Of a stretch of DNA of 36,246 nt, positions 23,518 to 31,398 are shown one piece after another. The translations under genes and the position numbers were made by a program. Numbering within the stretch: the first letter of the stretch is position 1; every line of letters starts with the position of its first letter. The notes under the pieces were generated by a model that was not told the DNA's origin, made no database searches, and saw only the letters and a list, made by a program, of their open reading frames with translations. Location: positions 1 to 36,246 of the forward strand of contig JAFRVY010000116.1 of the NCBI GenBank assembly GCA_017438285.1, given 5' to 3'. The stretch comes from Bacillota bacterium. Lineage in GTDB: Bacteria; Bacillota; Clostridia; Peptostreptococcales; Anaerovoracaceae.

Positions 23518-25131
23518 TTAAAAATCTTTTCTTAATAACGCCTTGTTCAGGAAACCAAGTTTGTCCGACTGGTGGAGCAATTCCATCTGCAGCAGAAGCT
23601 GGTTGCCCGCAGATGCGAAGATTCCAAAGACAATATCGAAGATCATGGCATCGATCAGCGCATCGCTTCCGATTCCCAGCTGTGCGAAAATCGCTATGTA
23701 CGCCAGCAGATTCGCACCGGGTACAGGCGGCGTCGCAACGAAAAGGACGATAGCCAGGATAATGGCAGCACCAAACCAAATCGGTGTTACTGTCACATTG
23801 AAGTGATCGGCTGCATACATGGTAAATATCAGCGTTCCGATTACGTTGACCGGCATATAGAGTACGAGTCCCTGCGGCATAGCAACGTTTGTAAAGCGTC
23901 GCTCGATTCCCATCTTGGAACACGCCTGGACTGCAAGTCCGTAGGAAGCATCCAATGACCCGTAACGTATCGTTTTGATAAACGGAGCCCTGACTTTGCG
24001 AATCAGCACTTTTACCGAAACACCCTTGCGTGCGCTGACGATCAAGAGCGATATCGTGAGGCAGACAGCTGATGCCAAAAGTGCCAGCAGGAACGGCTTC
24101 CAGACGCCTATCAGAAGTCTCGTGTGTCCATTCAGAATCTGATAGCAAATAAGAACCGCGACAACATACGGAACAAGCCTGCTGATCCACTCCGCCAAAA
24201 GCATGCCGACGAGATTGCACTGCGTCGTCAGGGTGATGAGCGGCTTCGCTCTCTCTCCTATTACAAGCAGAGCTGTACCAAGCACGAAGGCCATGACCAG
24301 GATCTGCGGCGTATTCGCTTCGCTCAACGGTGCAACGACATTTTCCGGAATGATGTTGTTCAGAAACGATTCAAAGATGCTGGACGCTTTGACTCCGCTC
24401 ATCTCTTCGCCTTTGACATCAGGCATAAATACGATTTGCGCCAACACCGTTGCGGCAACTCCCGCGACAAGACTGAACAGGAAGTACCGCATGACAACGA
24501 TACGGCTGTCGCCGCCCTGTTCAGATATGGATCTCATGTTCAGCAGCGTCGAAGCTACCATAAAGAATATGACCGGACCGGATACCGCAAGCAGAATCCT
24601 GTTCCACGCATGGAACAAAGGCTGGAAGAAATACTCCGCCGCATGCATCTGCGGCCCATCCGCCAATATGGCTGCGATGATCACGCCGGTCAGAATACCA
24701 GCGGCAATCGCGATGGCGATCTTGAGGACAGGATTCAGGCGTTTTGCCGGCAGTACGATCCTGAGCACATTGACGCCTTTGGAATAACTGAACTGCGGGC
24801 TCAGCCCGGCAGATATCAGCACCGACCCGCTCCAGTCGTTAAAATCGCTTTCTTCCTTACTCAGCGGATTAAAGACGTCCTGTACGAGGGTGATTTGAAT
24901 CGCCGGATGCCCAAAGTTTCTGATGATGGCAGCCTCAAAGACCTCCTCATCTCCGAATCTGTCCCGGAATCTCAGCAAAGACTCCTCGAGAGACAGTCTG
25001 ATCCTCAGGCGGTTCTGACGTTCAATATCCAGTTGTACCATTTCCGCTTCCAACTCATCAATGAACTGGTCGATGCCGAAGATGTCCAATGGATAAGTTT
25101 TGCGGAACTTCGTCGCCTGCCTAATTTTCAT
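23518..25131 (-). CDS. Degenerate HATPase domain fused to an SDF (dicarboxylate/amino acid:cation) symporter
   Basis: A 537-residue two-part protein. Residues 1-130 are soluble and align by eye with the anti-sigma-type HATPase domain of the next gene upstream: IRLSLEESLLRF (44-55) with the N-box position, LVQDVFNPLSKEES (82-95) with its IIDSGQPYNPLTKED, and SKGVNVLRIVLP with its KEGCNVLELKK. The N-box Asn and the G1/G2 glycines are lost, so ATP binding is doubtful. Residues about 135-525 are an SDF-family membrane domain with about eight hydrophobic segments and a retained PPVPGANL (468-475, HP2 region). The usual SSSTxxxP, NMDGT and DRxRTxxNVxGD signatures are not present. The start overlaps the previous gene by 11 bases, so translation is coupled. 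Substrate is unknown. Confidence 0.8.
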   Translation of the reverse strand: MKIRQATKFRKTYPLDIFGIDQFIDELEAEMVQLDIERQNRLRIRLSLEESLLRFRDRFGDEEVFEAAIIRNFGHPAIQITLVQDVFNPLSKEESDFNDWSGSVLISAGLSPQFSYSKGVNVLRIVLPAKRLNPVLKIAIAIAAGILTGVIIAAILADGPQMHAAEYFFQPLFHAWNRILLAVSGPVIFFMVASTLLNMRSISEQGGDSRIVVMRYFLFSLVAGVAATVLAQIVFMPDVKGEEMSGVKASSIFESFLNNIIPENVVAPLSEANTPQILVMAFVLGTALLVIGERAKPLITLTTQCNLVGMLLAEWISRLVPYVVAVLICYQILNGHTRLLIGVWKPFLLALLASAVCLTISLLIVSARKGVSVKVLIRKVRAPFIKTIRYGSLDASYGLAVQACSKMGIERRFTNVAMPQGLVLYMPVNVIGTLIFTMYAADHFNVTVTPIWFGAAIILAIVLFVATPPVPGANLLAYIAIFAQLGIGSDALIDAMIFDIVFGIFASAGNQLLLQMELLHQSDKLGFLNKALLRKDF

Positions 25132-26722
25132 TGAGATATTTCTTGAGTTCTAAAACGTTACAACCTTCTTTATATTCATACTTGACTTCATCCATGACCT
25201 GCTTGACCAGGTAAATGCCAAGTCCGCCTATCTGACGGTCCTCTGCAGGAAGTGTAATGTCCGGGTCTTCCTTGGTCAGCGGGTTGTACGGCTGTCCACT
25301 GTCAATAATCTTGATCGTGATCTCAGAATTGTCGTCCTCCGTATATACGCCGACGGTCACGTTGCCGGTACCGGGCGCATATGCATAGCTGGAAACGTTG
25401 GTGAAGATCTCCTCGACGGCAACGTTGATCTGCATGATCACATTCATCGGACAACTCGTCTTCTGCAGCCGTCCCTCCACAAAGTCCATGATCTTGTGGA
25501 GATTGGATACCTTCGCTTCGACCGTGATTCCATTCCTGTCAAAATACAGTGAATCCGTCCTATCAAGCAATTCCAGAAGTTTGTCCGTCCAGAGTTTGAT
25601 TTCCGCGCGGCCATCTTCTGTTTCGAGGCCCTGTCTCCTGATGGAGCGGCGTATCATTCTGGTGTAACCGACGATCCTGGCCTTGTCTTCAATAGATCGT
25701 ATGGTCTCCTCATCGTGTGTGTTGAGATATGCGCAAAGGACTTTGTTCCAGAATGTCTTCGACGTTTCAAGATCGAAGCCCTGGAATTCCTTGATCGTGT
25801 TATTGTCATATTCGGAAAAACCGATAAATGCGTTGTACATAGACGCAAGTTCAAATACCGGATGTCCGACCGCGAGGGTGTCCATGTCTATCAGCAGGAC
25901 TTCGTCGCCGGTCAGCTCCAGATTTTTCGTGTGGTAGTCACCGTGGATCATGTGGTCATCCTGCGGAACAGCTTCAACGAGGGACAAAAGCTTTTGCCCG
26001 TACTCCTGAGGCAGGTGATCCTGCATGAACCTCGCCCAGCCGAGAGCCGTTTCCTTGATATCCGGAAGGTCGCCTTTCGGAACGAGGGTGCGGTGGATCT
26101 TTTTCAGCATATCCACATATTCTTCGACACACCAATCCATGCGCTCCGGCTGCGTTGCCAGTATCTTTGAGAAGGATTTTGCATCCAGAAGCTCAAAGAC
26201 CGACCCGTAGCTGTCGCCGACGCGTACCACGTCATAGGAGATCGCCGTAGGTATGCCAAGAACCAGGGCAAGCCGTGCGACTTCCCTTTCGTGCTGTATC
26301 TCTTCCAGGGCGTTGGCATTGTTGTAGACCTTGACGACATTGTCTCTGTCGATGCGGTAGATCGTTCCGTTTGCGCCTTGACCGATGACCTCACATCCTT
26401 CGACCGAAACGACCCGGTAGGCCTTGTCGATCTGCATCATCTGCGTGAATCCAGTCATATCGAGAATTTCGTAGACCTCCGGACTCGCATTGATGATGTG
26501 GATGTTGGCGTTTGTTTTTCGCAATCTCAGAATGATGCGAAGTCCCGCACTGGAAATGTACTGCAGGTCCTGCGCATCGATCAGCACCGGGAGAGTTTTT
26601 GCATCCTCGGTGATGATCTGCTGAACTTCCTGTTCGACGGACGCAGCGTTCCCTGAATCGATATGCCCGGAAAGAAAAAGCGTAACCTGATTGTTGTTCA
26701 GTTCACCTTTGATTTCGTTCAT
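25121..26722 (-). CDS. STAS - APH-like kinase - anti-sigma-type HATPase fusion
   Basis: A 533-residue protein of three domains. Residues 1-100 are a STAS domain (SpoIIAA/RsbV-like) with the phosphorylatable Ser region YISSAGLRIIL (55-65). Residues about 105-385 are an aminoglycoside phosphotransferase/choline kinase-like fold: glycine loop GQGANGTIYRI (114-124), Lys131 in VVKVYN, catalytic HGDYHTKNLEL (260-270) and metal-binding IDMD (278-281). Residues about 401-533 are a HATPase_c domain of the RsbW/SpoIIAB type: N-box VEEIFTNVSSYAY (437-449), G1 DSGQPYNPL (474-482), G2 GGLGIYLVKQVMD (499-511). All three look functional. It follows the small STAS gene by 36 bases and overlaps the transporter gene. 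No sigma factor gene is near. Confidence 0.85.
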   Translation of the reverse strand: MNEIKGELNNNQVTLFLSGHIDSGNAASVEQEVQQIITEDAKTLPVLIDAQDLQYISSAGLRIILRLRKTNANIHIINASPEVYEILDMTGFTQMMQIDKAYRVVSVEGCEVIGQGANGTIYRIDRDNVVKVYNNANALEEIQHEREVARLALVLGIPTAISYDVVRVGDSYGSVFELLDAKSFSKILATQPERMDWCVEEYVDMLKKIHRTLVPKGDLPDIKETALGWARFMQDHLPQEYGQKLLSLVEAVPQDDHMIHGDYHTKNLELTGDEVLLIDMDTLAVGHPVFELASMYNAFIGFSEYDNNTIKEFQGFDLETSKTFWNKVLCAYLNTHDEETIRSIEDKARIVGYTRMIRRSIRRQGLETEDGRAEIKLWTDKLLELLDRTDSLYFDRNGITVEAKVSNLHKIMDFVEGRLQKTSCPMNVIMQINVAVEEIFTNVSSYAYAPGTGNVTVGVYTEDDNSEITIKIIDSGQPYNPLTKEDPDITLPAEDRQIGGLGIYLVKQVMDEVKYEYKEGCNVLELKKYLNEN

Positions 26723-26758
26723 AACTATAATTCCTCTCGTTCATGAGGGTCTGACTCA

Positions 26759-27055
26759 TTATTCGATCGTCAGAATGCTTGAGAACCCTGTCAGCTCCAG
26801 TACTTCCATAACAACATCGCAAACGCCTACAAGACGCATGCTTCCCTGTCCGTTCATTCTCTTCTGCGTTGCAAGCAGAACTCTCAGACCGGCGGATGAA
26901 ATGTACTCCAGATCCGTAAAATCAAGAGTTAATGCTTCCACGCCGTCAAGGGCTTCGCTCAGTGACGCTTCCAGTTCAGGGGCAGTTGTTGTATCCAGCC
27001 TGCCTGAAACTTTAACTGTCAGTTTGTTGTCGATTATTTCCTTACTGATATCCAT
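26759..27055 (-). CDS. Anti-sigma-factor-antagonist-like STAS protein
   Basis: A 98-residue single-domain STAS protein like SpoIIAA and RsbV, which bind an HATPase kinase when dephosphorylated and release it when phosphorylated on Ser. The core is VKVSGRLDTTTAPELEASL (14-32), LTLDFTDLEYISSAGLRVLL (41-60) with the conserved SSAGLR phosphosite, and a C-terminal amphipathic helix. An AAGGAG ribosome binding site precedes the ATG. It opens the three-gene cassette with the STAS-kinase-HATPase and HATPase-SDF proteins, whose HATPase domain is the likely partner. No sigma factor gene follows, so the output may not be transcription. Confidence 0.9.
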   Translation of the reverse strand: MDISKEIIDNKLTVKVSGRLDTTTAPELEASLSEALDGVEALTLDFTDLEYISSAGLRVLLATQKRMNGQGSMRLVGVCDVVMEVLELTGFSSILTIE

Positions 27056-27072
27056 GAAGGCTCCTTTCGTTT

Positions 27073-27101
27073 ATTAAAACCTTTTACTGTTAATATGTTG
27101 A
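27073..27101 (-). promoter_or_regulatory. Putative promoter of the STAS cassette
   Basis: The minus strand shows -35 TCAACA (27096-27101), a 17-base spacer and -10 TTTAAT (27073-27078). The -35 is weak. It overlaps one copy of a tandem 10-base repeat (27090-27115), which suggests that an activator or repressor could act here. Confidence 0.45.
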
Positions 27102-27115
27102 CGCTTTAATATGTT
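27090..27115 (-). repeat. Tandem 10-mer AACATATTAA x2 upstream of the STAS cassette
   Basis: Two exact copies of AACATATTAA (minus-strand sense) at 27106-27115 and 27090-27099, period 16 bases, overlap the putative promoter in the 105-base gap between amylosucrase and the STAS gene. The gap has only a 5-base-pair hairpin after amylosucrase and no strong terminator. Confidence 0.5.
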
Positions 27116-27160
27116 TTATTGTAACACTTTTAGGTGTTTTTTACATTAAAATATCTGTCA

Positions 27161-29032
27161 CTATTTCTGAAGCATCCAGCAGAATCCATATCCTTCGAGA
27201 TGCATATCCGTATGCCGCTCGCCTTCCCGCGGCCCATGTTCTGCGTCCGTCAAAATGTCGACCCAGGTCAGGCTCTCCGCTTCATCCGGCGGATAGAGTT
27301 TTACGTCGGCAGGATGTTCCGAAAAATTAAAGAGACCCACGAGGGTTTGTCCCTCATATTCACGCATCAGCCCCATGACTCTGTCATCACCCGTGTAATA
27401 TACATAGACGTTGGCGTCGGAACGGAATACATCGTATTTCGCCCTGACATTCTTCAGGTGCTGCAGCCCGTCATAGATCACCTGCTGCATCATGCCCTTT
27501 TTCTTGCGCAGCGCAGCAAGGCCGAAGTCGAATTTGCCCCGGTGCAGATATCTGCTGTCTTCCCAGTGAGCCGGGTCCTCATGATAGCTGTAATCATTGA
27601 GCTGTCCGATTTCGTCACCGCTGTAGATGACCGGAATCCCCGTTTGCGTGAACAGCCATGCGTGGAGCATCAGATCGCAATCGATCCCACGCTTCAGCGA
27701 TTCTCCGCCCTTGTTGTCGAGAGCTTCCAGAATGCCGGATTCAAGTCCGCACAGAGACGCCGTCGTTCCGCATGTTCTGGCGTCACCGAGATCCGCAGCG
27801 TCATTGTACAGTTCGCCTCTCGCCCAGCTTCCCGGCCATTTCCCTGTGAACCACTCATTCAGATACTTCTTGTGCGCCACTTCTTCAATGCCGAACTGAC
27901 CGAGAAATGCAAAATCCAGTCCCCATCCGATATCGTCGTGACATCGCAGGTAGTTCTGGAAGAAGCAATTGCCCGGCAGCTTGCAGACCTGCTCCATCTG
28001 ATGCGCGAGGAGTCTGACATCTCTCGTCGCCAGACTATGCCAGGTGGTGCACATGGTCGTTACGTTATACAGAATGTCGCACTCCGGTTTTTCTGCCGGA
28101 CCGAAATACGGCACAACCTCCCGCGGTTCCATGACCACTTCGCCCAGAAGCGCAACGCCCGGGCATACCAGTTGACAGGCCAGATGCATCATGCGGATGA
28201 TCTTGTGTACCTGCGGGAGATTCCTGCAGTTCGTACCGAGTTCCTTCCAGATGTATGGAATCGCATCGAGCCTGATGACATCCATTCCCCTGTTGGCAAG
28301 ATAGAGCAGATTATCCGTCATATCGTTGAACACCATCGGATTGGCATAATTCAGATCCCACTGGTAATTATGGAATGTCGTCATGACGACCTTTTGTATT
28401 TCATCACACCATGTGAAATTCCCAGGCGCCGTCGTCGGGAACACCTGCGGAACGGTCTCTTCATACTTGTGCGGAATATCCCAGTTATCGTAAATAAAGA
28501 ATCTGCTTTGGGCGACCGGATCGCCGGCTTTCGCAGCCTTTGCCCATGCGTGTTCATCGCTCGTATGGTTCAAAACGAAGTCAAAGCAAAGGGATATGCC
28601 CTTTTCATGACAGGCGTCAGCAAGGTTTTCGAGGTCCTCCATCGTTCCGAGAGACGGCCTAATCTTCCTGAAATCCGACACGGCATAACCGCCGTCGCTC
28701 TTGCCTTTCGTGGAGTCGAGTATCGGCATCAGATGCAGATAATTGATGCCGCATTCTTCCAGATACGGCAGATTGCTTTTGACCCCGTTGATGCTGCCGC
28801 CAAAATTCTGCACATACAGCATCATCCCCAGAAGCTTGTTCGAGTGATACCACTGTTCGTCGTCTTCACGAATGCGGTCAAGCTTCTGCAGGGACGGCCG
28901 CCTTTCGTCGGCATTCTTCTCCAGTATCTTGACGAAATAACCGAAGGCTTCCTCGTCGCCGTACAGTTCCATATACAGCCACTTCAGTTCTTCAAATAAT
29001 TCTATTTTTCTCGCCTTTTTCCCGTCTGTCAT
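27161..29032 (-). CDS. Amylosucrase-type GH13 enzyme (GH13_4)
   Basis: Predicted to turn sucrose into fructose plus an alpha-1,4-glucan chain, or to hydrolyse it, in the cytoplasm (no signal peptide). The 623-residue length matches amylosucrase (about 630-640), not sucrose phosphorylase (about 490). Motifs line up with Neisseria amylosucrase: KSDGGYAVSDFR (111-122), WDLNYANPMVF (225-235), nucleophile D256 in DVIRLDAIPYIWK, acid/base E298 in LLGEVVM (42 residues later, the same spacing as in Neisseria), and CHDDIGW (364-370) with the transition-state Asp. The DSRYLHR stretch near 492-498 matches the Arg region that holds the sucrose fructosyl side. It starts one base after the fructokinase stop and ends the sugar operon. 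Confidence 0.88.
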   Translation of the reverse strand: MTDGKKARKIELFEELKWLYMELYGDEEAFGYFVKILEKNADERRPSLQKLDRIREDDEQWYHSNKLLGMMLYVQNFGGSINGVKSNLPYLEECGINYLHLMPILDSTKGKSDGGYAVSDFRKIRPSLGTMEDLENLADACHEKGISLCFDFVLNHTSDEHAWAKAAKAGDPVAQSRFFIYDNWDIPHKYEETVPQVFPTTAPGNFTWCDEIQKVVMTTFHNYQWDLNYANPMVFNDMTDNLLYLANRGMDVIRLDAIPYIWKELGTNCRNLPQVHKIIRMMHLACQLVCPGVALLGEVVMEPREVVPYFGPAEKPECDILYNVTTMCTTWHSLATRDVRLLAHQMEQVCKLPGNCFFQNYLRCHDDIGWGLDFAFLGQFGIEEVAHKKYLNEWFTGKWPGSWARGELYNDAADLGDARTCGTTASLCGLESGILEALDNKGGESLKRGIDCDLMLHAWLFTQTGIPVIYSGDEIGQLNDYSYHEDPAHWEDSRYLHRGKFDFGLAALRKKKGMMQQVIYDGLQHLKNVRAKYDVFRSDANVYVYYTGDDRVMGLMREYEGQTLVGLFNFSEHPADVKLYPPDEAESLTWVDILTDAEHGPREGERHTDMHLEGYGFCWMLQK

Positions 29033-29033
29033 C

Positions 29034-30014
29034 TTACTGTTCTCCGAGTTCTTTCGCTGTCGGCATGGCAGGGATCGCGCCGGCTCTCGCGCAGGTCAGT
29101 GCCGCTGCGCGATTTGCAAAGGCCAGAATCGACTCCAGCTTGGCAGCGTCCAGATCAGTGAGGGACGCGCCCGTCTCATCGTGGATCATGGCCAGCTGTG
29201 ACAGCACCGCGCCAAGGAACGTATCTCCTGCGCCGTTCGTATCACACACCTGAACTGTTTCGGCCGGGACGGTTCCGCTGATATCTCCGGTCTGGCCGTC
29301 CGCGCTGTGCAAACGATAAAACACGCCTTTGCTTCCCAGTGTGATCATGATCAGACGGATGCCGTATTCGCCCAGTCTCCTGCTTCCCTCGAGCAGATCA
29401 TCCGTCCCTGTGAGCAGGACCAGTTCCTCATCGGATATCTTCAGGATATCCGTCATTTCAAGCGGCGTTCTCATCCATCTGACCGCTTCATCAGCGCTCT
29501 TCCAAAGGGCTGCCCTGTAGTTCGGATCGTAGCTGATCAGCACGCCCTTTTCGCGTGCCTGACTGACCGCATTCAGGGCAGCGCCCCTTGACGGTTCTGT
29601 CGTCAGGCTCAAGGACCCAAAATGAAGAATAAACGGCAGCTCGCCATCCAGAAACGCCATGGCTTCATTGATGTTCAGCTGGGTATCTGCGCCGGGTTCT
29701 CTGTAAAACGAAAAGCTTCTCTCACCCTTCGCGTCCACCGATACGATGGCGAGGGTCGTCGGAACCTCCTCTGTTTCAAAGAGAAAAGAGGTGTCTACTG
29801 CGTCGGCCTCCAGGGTTTCCCGCAGCTGCGTTCCGAAGGCGTCTTTGCCTATCTTTCCGATGAATCCTGTCTTTGCGCCGAGACGTGATGCAGCGACGGC
29901 GACATTGGCCGGCGCACCGCCGGGAAACGCCTTGAACTGCGGTATTCCATTTTCATCTGTTCCTGTCTGTGTCAGGTCGATCAAAACCTCACCTAACGTT
30001 ACTATCTGCGTCAT
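29034..30014 (-). CDS. scrK: PfkB-family fructokinase
   Basis: Phosphorylates a sugar, most likely fructose released from sucrose, with ATP. The 326-residue product has the family N-terminal GGAPANVAVAASRLG (32-46, with GKIGKDAFG following) and the C-terminal signature CDTNGAGDTFLGAV (257-270) with catalytic Asp264. A ribokinase or other PfkB sugar kinase is possible, but the GH32 and amylosucrase neighbours favour fructokinase. The start at 30014 has a TAGGAGGCG ribosome binding site and lies inside the end of the metallophosphoesterase gene, with a 26-base overlap. Confidence 0.88.
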   Translation of the reverse strand: MTQIVTLGEVLIDLTQTGTDENGIPQFKAFPGGAPANVAVAASRLGAKTGFIGKIGKDAFGTQLRETLEADAVDTSFLFETEEVPTTLAIVSVDAKGERSFSFYREPGADTQLNINEAMAFLDGELPFILHFGSLSLTTEPSRGAALNAVSQAREKGVLISYDPNYRAALWKSADEAVRWMRTPLEMTDILKISDEELVLLTGTDDLLEGSRRLGEYGIRLIMITLGSKGVFYRLHSADGQTGDISGTVPAETVQVCDTNGAGDTFLGAVLSQLAMIHDETGASLTDLDAAKLESILAFANRAAALTCARAGAIPAMPTAKELGEQ

Positions 30015-31383
30015 TTGTCACGCCTCCTATATAAAATACGCAATGATCGTATGCGTTGATTATGGTCGTTCCCTTCCACTCGCTGACCTGAGGAATGTGA
30101 ACGCCATAATTCTTGTGTATATGTCCGTGGACCAGATATGACGGGTGATACTTCTCTATGAACCGGTTGAAGGATTCAAACCCGCGATGGGTCAGGGAGT
30201 CAAAGTCATTGAGGCCCCGCGCCGGTGCGTGGGTCACGAGAATGTCGACACCGCCGTGTTTTTTGATCGCTTTGTCCAGTTTCTTCACGCGCTTTTCCAT
30301 CTGCGCTTCGGAAAACATGTTTTTGCCGTCGCGGTACCGGAAGGATCCGCCCAGTCCCGCAATGCGAAGTCCCTCATATTCATAAACCGTATCTTCAATG
30401 CAGATACAGCCGCCCGGAGGGTCCTCCATAAGAATATCGTCGTGGTTCCCGCGAACGTACAGCACCGGACAAGGCGCCATCGTCGTCAGAAACTCCAGAT
30501 ACACTTTATGTAAATCTCCGCAGGCAAGAATCAGATCGAAATCGTCCAGCTTGCCCGGAGTATAGTATTCGTAGTATTGTTTCGATTCGTCATCAGAAAC
30601 AGCCAGAACCTTCATGGCTTTTCTGGCCGGCTGACGAAGCAGCTTCTTTATGTGAGAAAGGCTCATGCCTTTTGCCTTCTCATATCCGTATGTTTCGATG
30701 AACGCCAGCATGTCATCGCCCAGAGACCTGAGCGTCATCTCTTTGCCTGTACTGACACATCCCTTGTGATAGTAGTAGTAAAAAGAGAGAAAGTCGCTGC
30801 GTTCTTCCTCTGTCCATCCTTCGCCCGGCTGCTTCCCCATCAGAAACTGCAGTTTCTCATAGGAAGATGGATCTGAAAACTCCACCGTTCTCAGCCCGCT
30901 GCATTCATGGAATTTCAAAAACGCTTCATACAGCGCCGCCTCTGCGGAACCGTCCTGCCGTGATGGAATCCTGATGACATATGCATCGATACTGTCCGCG
31001 TCGAAGTATTTCAAAACGCTGACGCGCTTGTTTCCCTCTTCGACATAGAACCGGTTTCTGTATTCATATAACTTGACCGGCTCCCGTATCCCTTCCGCAA
31101 GATGCGCAGCGCACAGTATTTTCCACTTTGCCGCAAATTCCGAAGAATGGTCAAGAAGGGGCATGAAATTCCGCGCGAACGCGTTATTCCGCCCCTCATG
31201 TTTCGTCCCAACCACCAAAGCCAGCGGAATCTGTTCCAAGCCCAGATTCCGTCCGGCTAATAATTGCTCAGGTGAAACCACCGTATCCAGACCGACTGGA
31301 TACGGAGATTCCTTCCTTGATTTGGCTTTTTTGTATTCCTTTATCGCCAGCTTATTTGCTTCTCGATAATCGTACTCTGACAT
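29989..31383 (-). CDS. ParB-like domain fused to a calcineurin-type metallophosphoesterase
   Basis: A 464-residue protein of unknown role in the sugar operon. Residues about 95-140 (VKLYEYRNRFYVEEGNKRVS, then VLKYFDADSIDAYVIRI) resemble a ParB/sulfiredoxin-type N-terminal domain, with GNKR in place of the usual G-x-x-R. Residues about 256-455 are a metallophosphoesterase: LAVSDDESKQYYEYY as motif I, ACGDLHKVY, VRGNHDD (310-316), LVTHAPARG (382-390) and LVHGHIHKNYG (417-427). Motif I has D-D-E where classical enzymes have D-x-H. It overlaps fructokinase by 26 bases and follows the ABC ATPase by 15. Whether it acts on a nucleotide, sugar phosphate or nucleic acid is not known. Confidence 0.75.
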   Translation of the reverse strand: MSEYDYREANKLAIKEYKKAKSRKESPYPVGLDTVVSPEQLLAGRNLGLEQIPLALVVGTKHEGRNNAFARNFMPLLDHSSEFAAKWKILCAAHLAEGIREPVKLYEYRNRFYVEEGNKRVSVLKYFDADSIDAYVIRIPSRQDGSAEAALYEAFLKFHECSGLRTVEFSDPSSYEKLQFLMGKQPGEGWTEEERSDFLSFYYYYHKGCVSTGKEMTLRSLGDDMLAFIETYGYEKAKGMSLSHIKKLLRQPARKAMKVLAVSDDESKQYYEYYTPGKLDDFDLILACGDLHKVYLEFLTTMAPCPVLYVRGNHDDILMEDPPGGCICIEDTVYEYEGLRIAGLGGSFRYRDGKNMFSEAQMEKRVKKLDKAIKKHGGVDILVTHAPARGLNDFDSLTHRGFESFNRFIEKYHPSYLVHGHIHKNYGVHIPQVSEWKGTTIINAYDHCVFYIGGVTNDADSNVR

Positions 31384-31398
31384 CTGTCTGATGAATGA

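Noticed and set aside
23471..24220. A 249-codon minus-strand frame overlapping the SDF fusion in another frame
   Set aside because: Cys/Arg-rich out-of-frame translation inside a clear membrane protein gene; no support.
24124..25134. A 336-codon plus-strand frame opposite the SDF fusion
   Set aside because: Shadow of the minus-strand carrier gene; highly charged low-information translation with no domain.
27125..27142. Terminator after amylosucrase
   Set aside because: Only a 5-base-pair stem is possible and, in the minus-strand direction, no U tract follows.
27134..28999. A 621-codon open frame on the plus strand across the amylosucrase gene
   Set aside because: It is fully antisense to a clear GH13 enzyme, has no recognisable domain, and its composition is that of a reverse-complement shadow (rich in Arg, His, Val, Phe). 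Codon bias of the minus-strand gene keeps the frame open.
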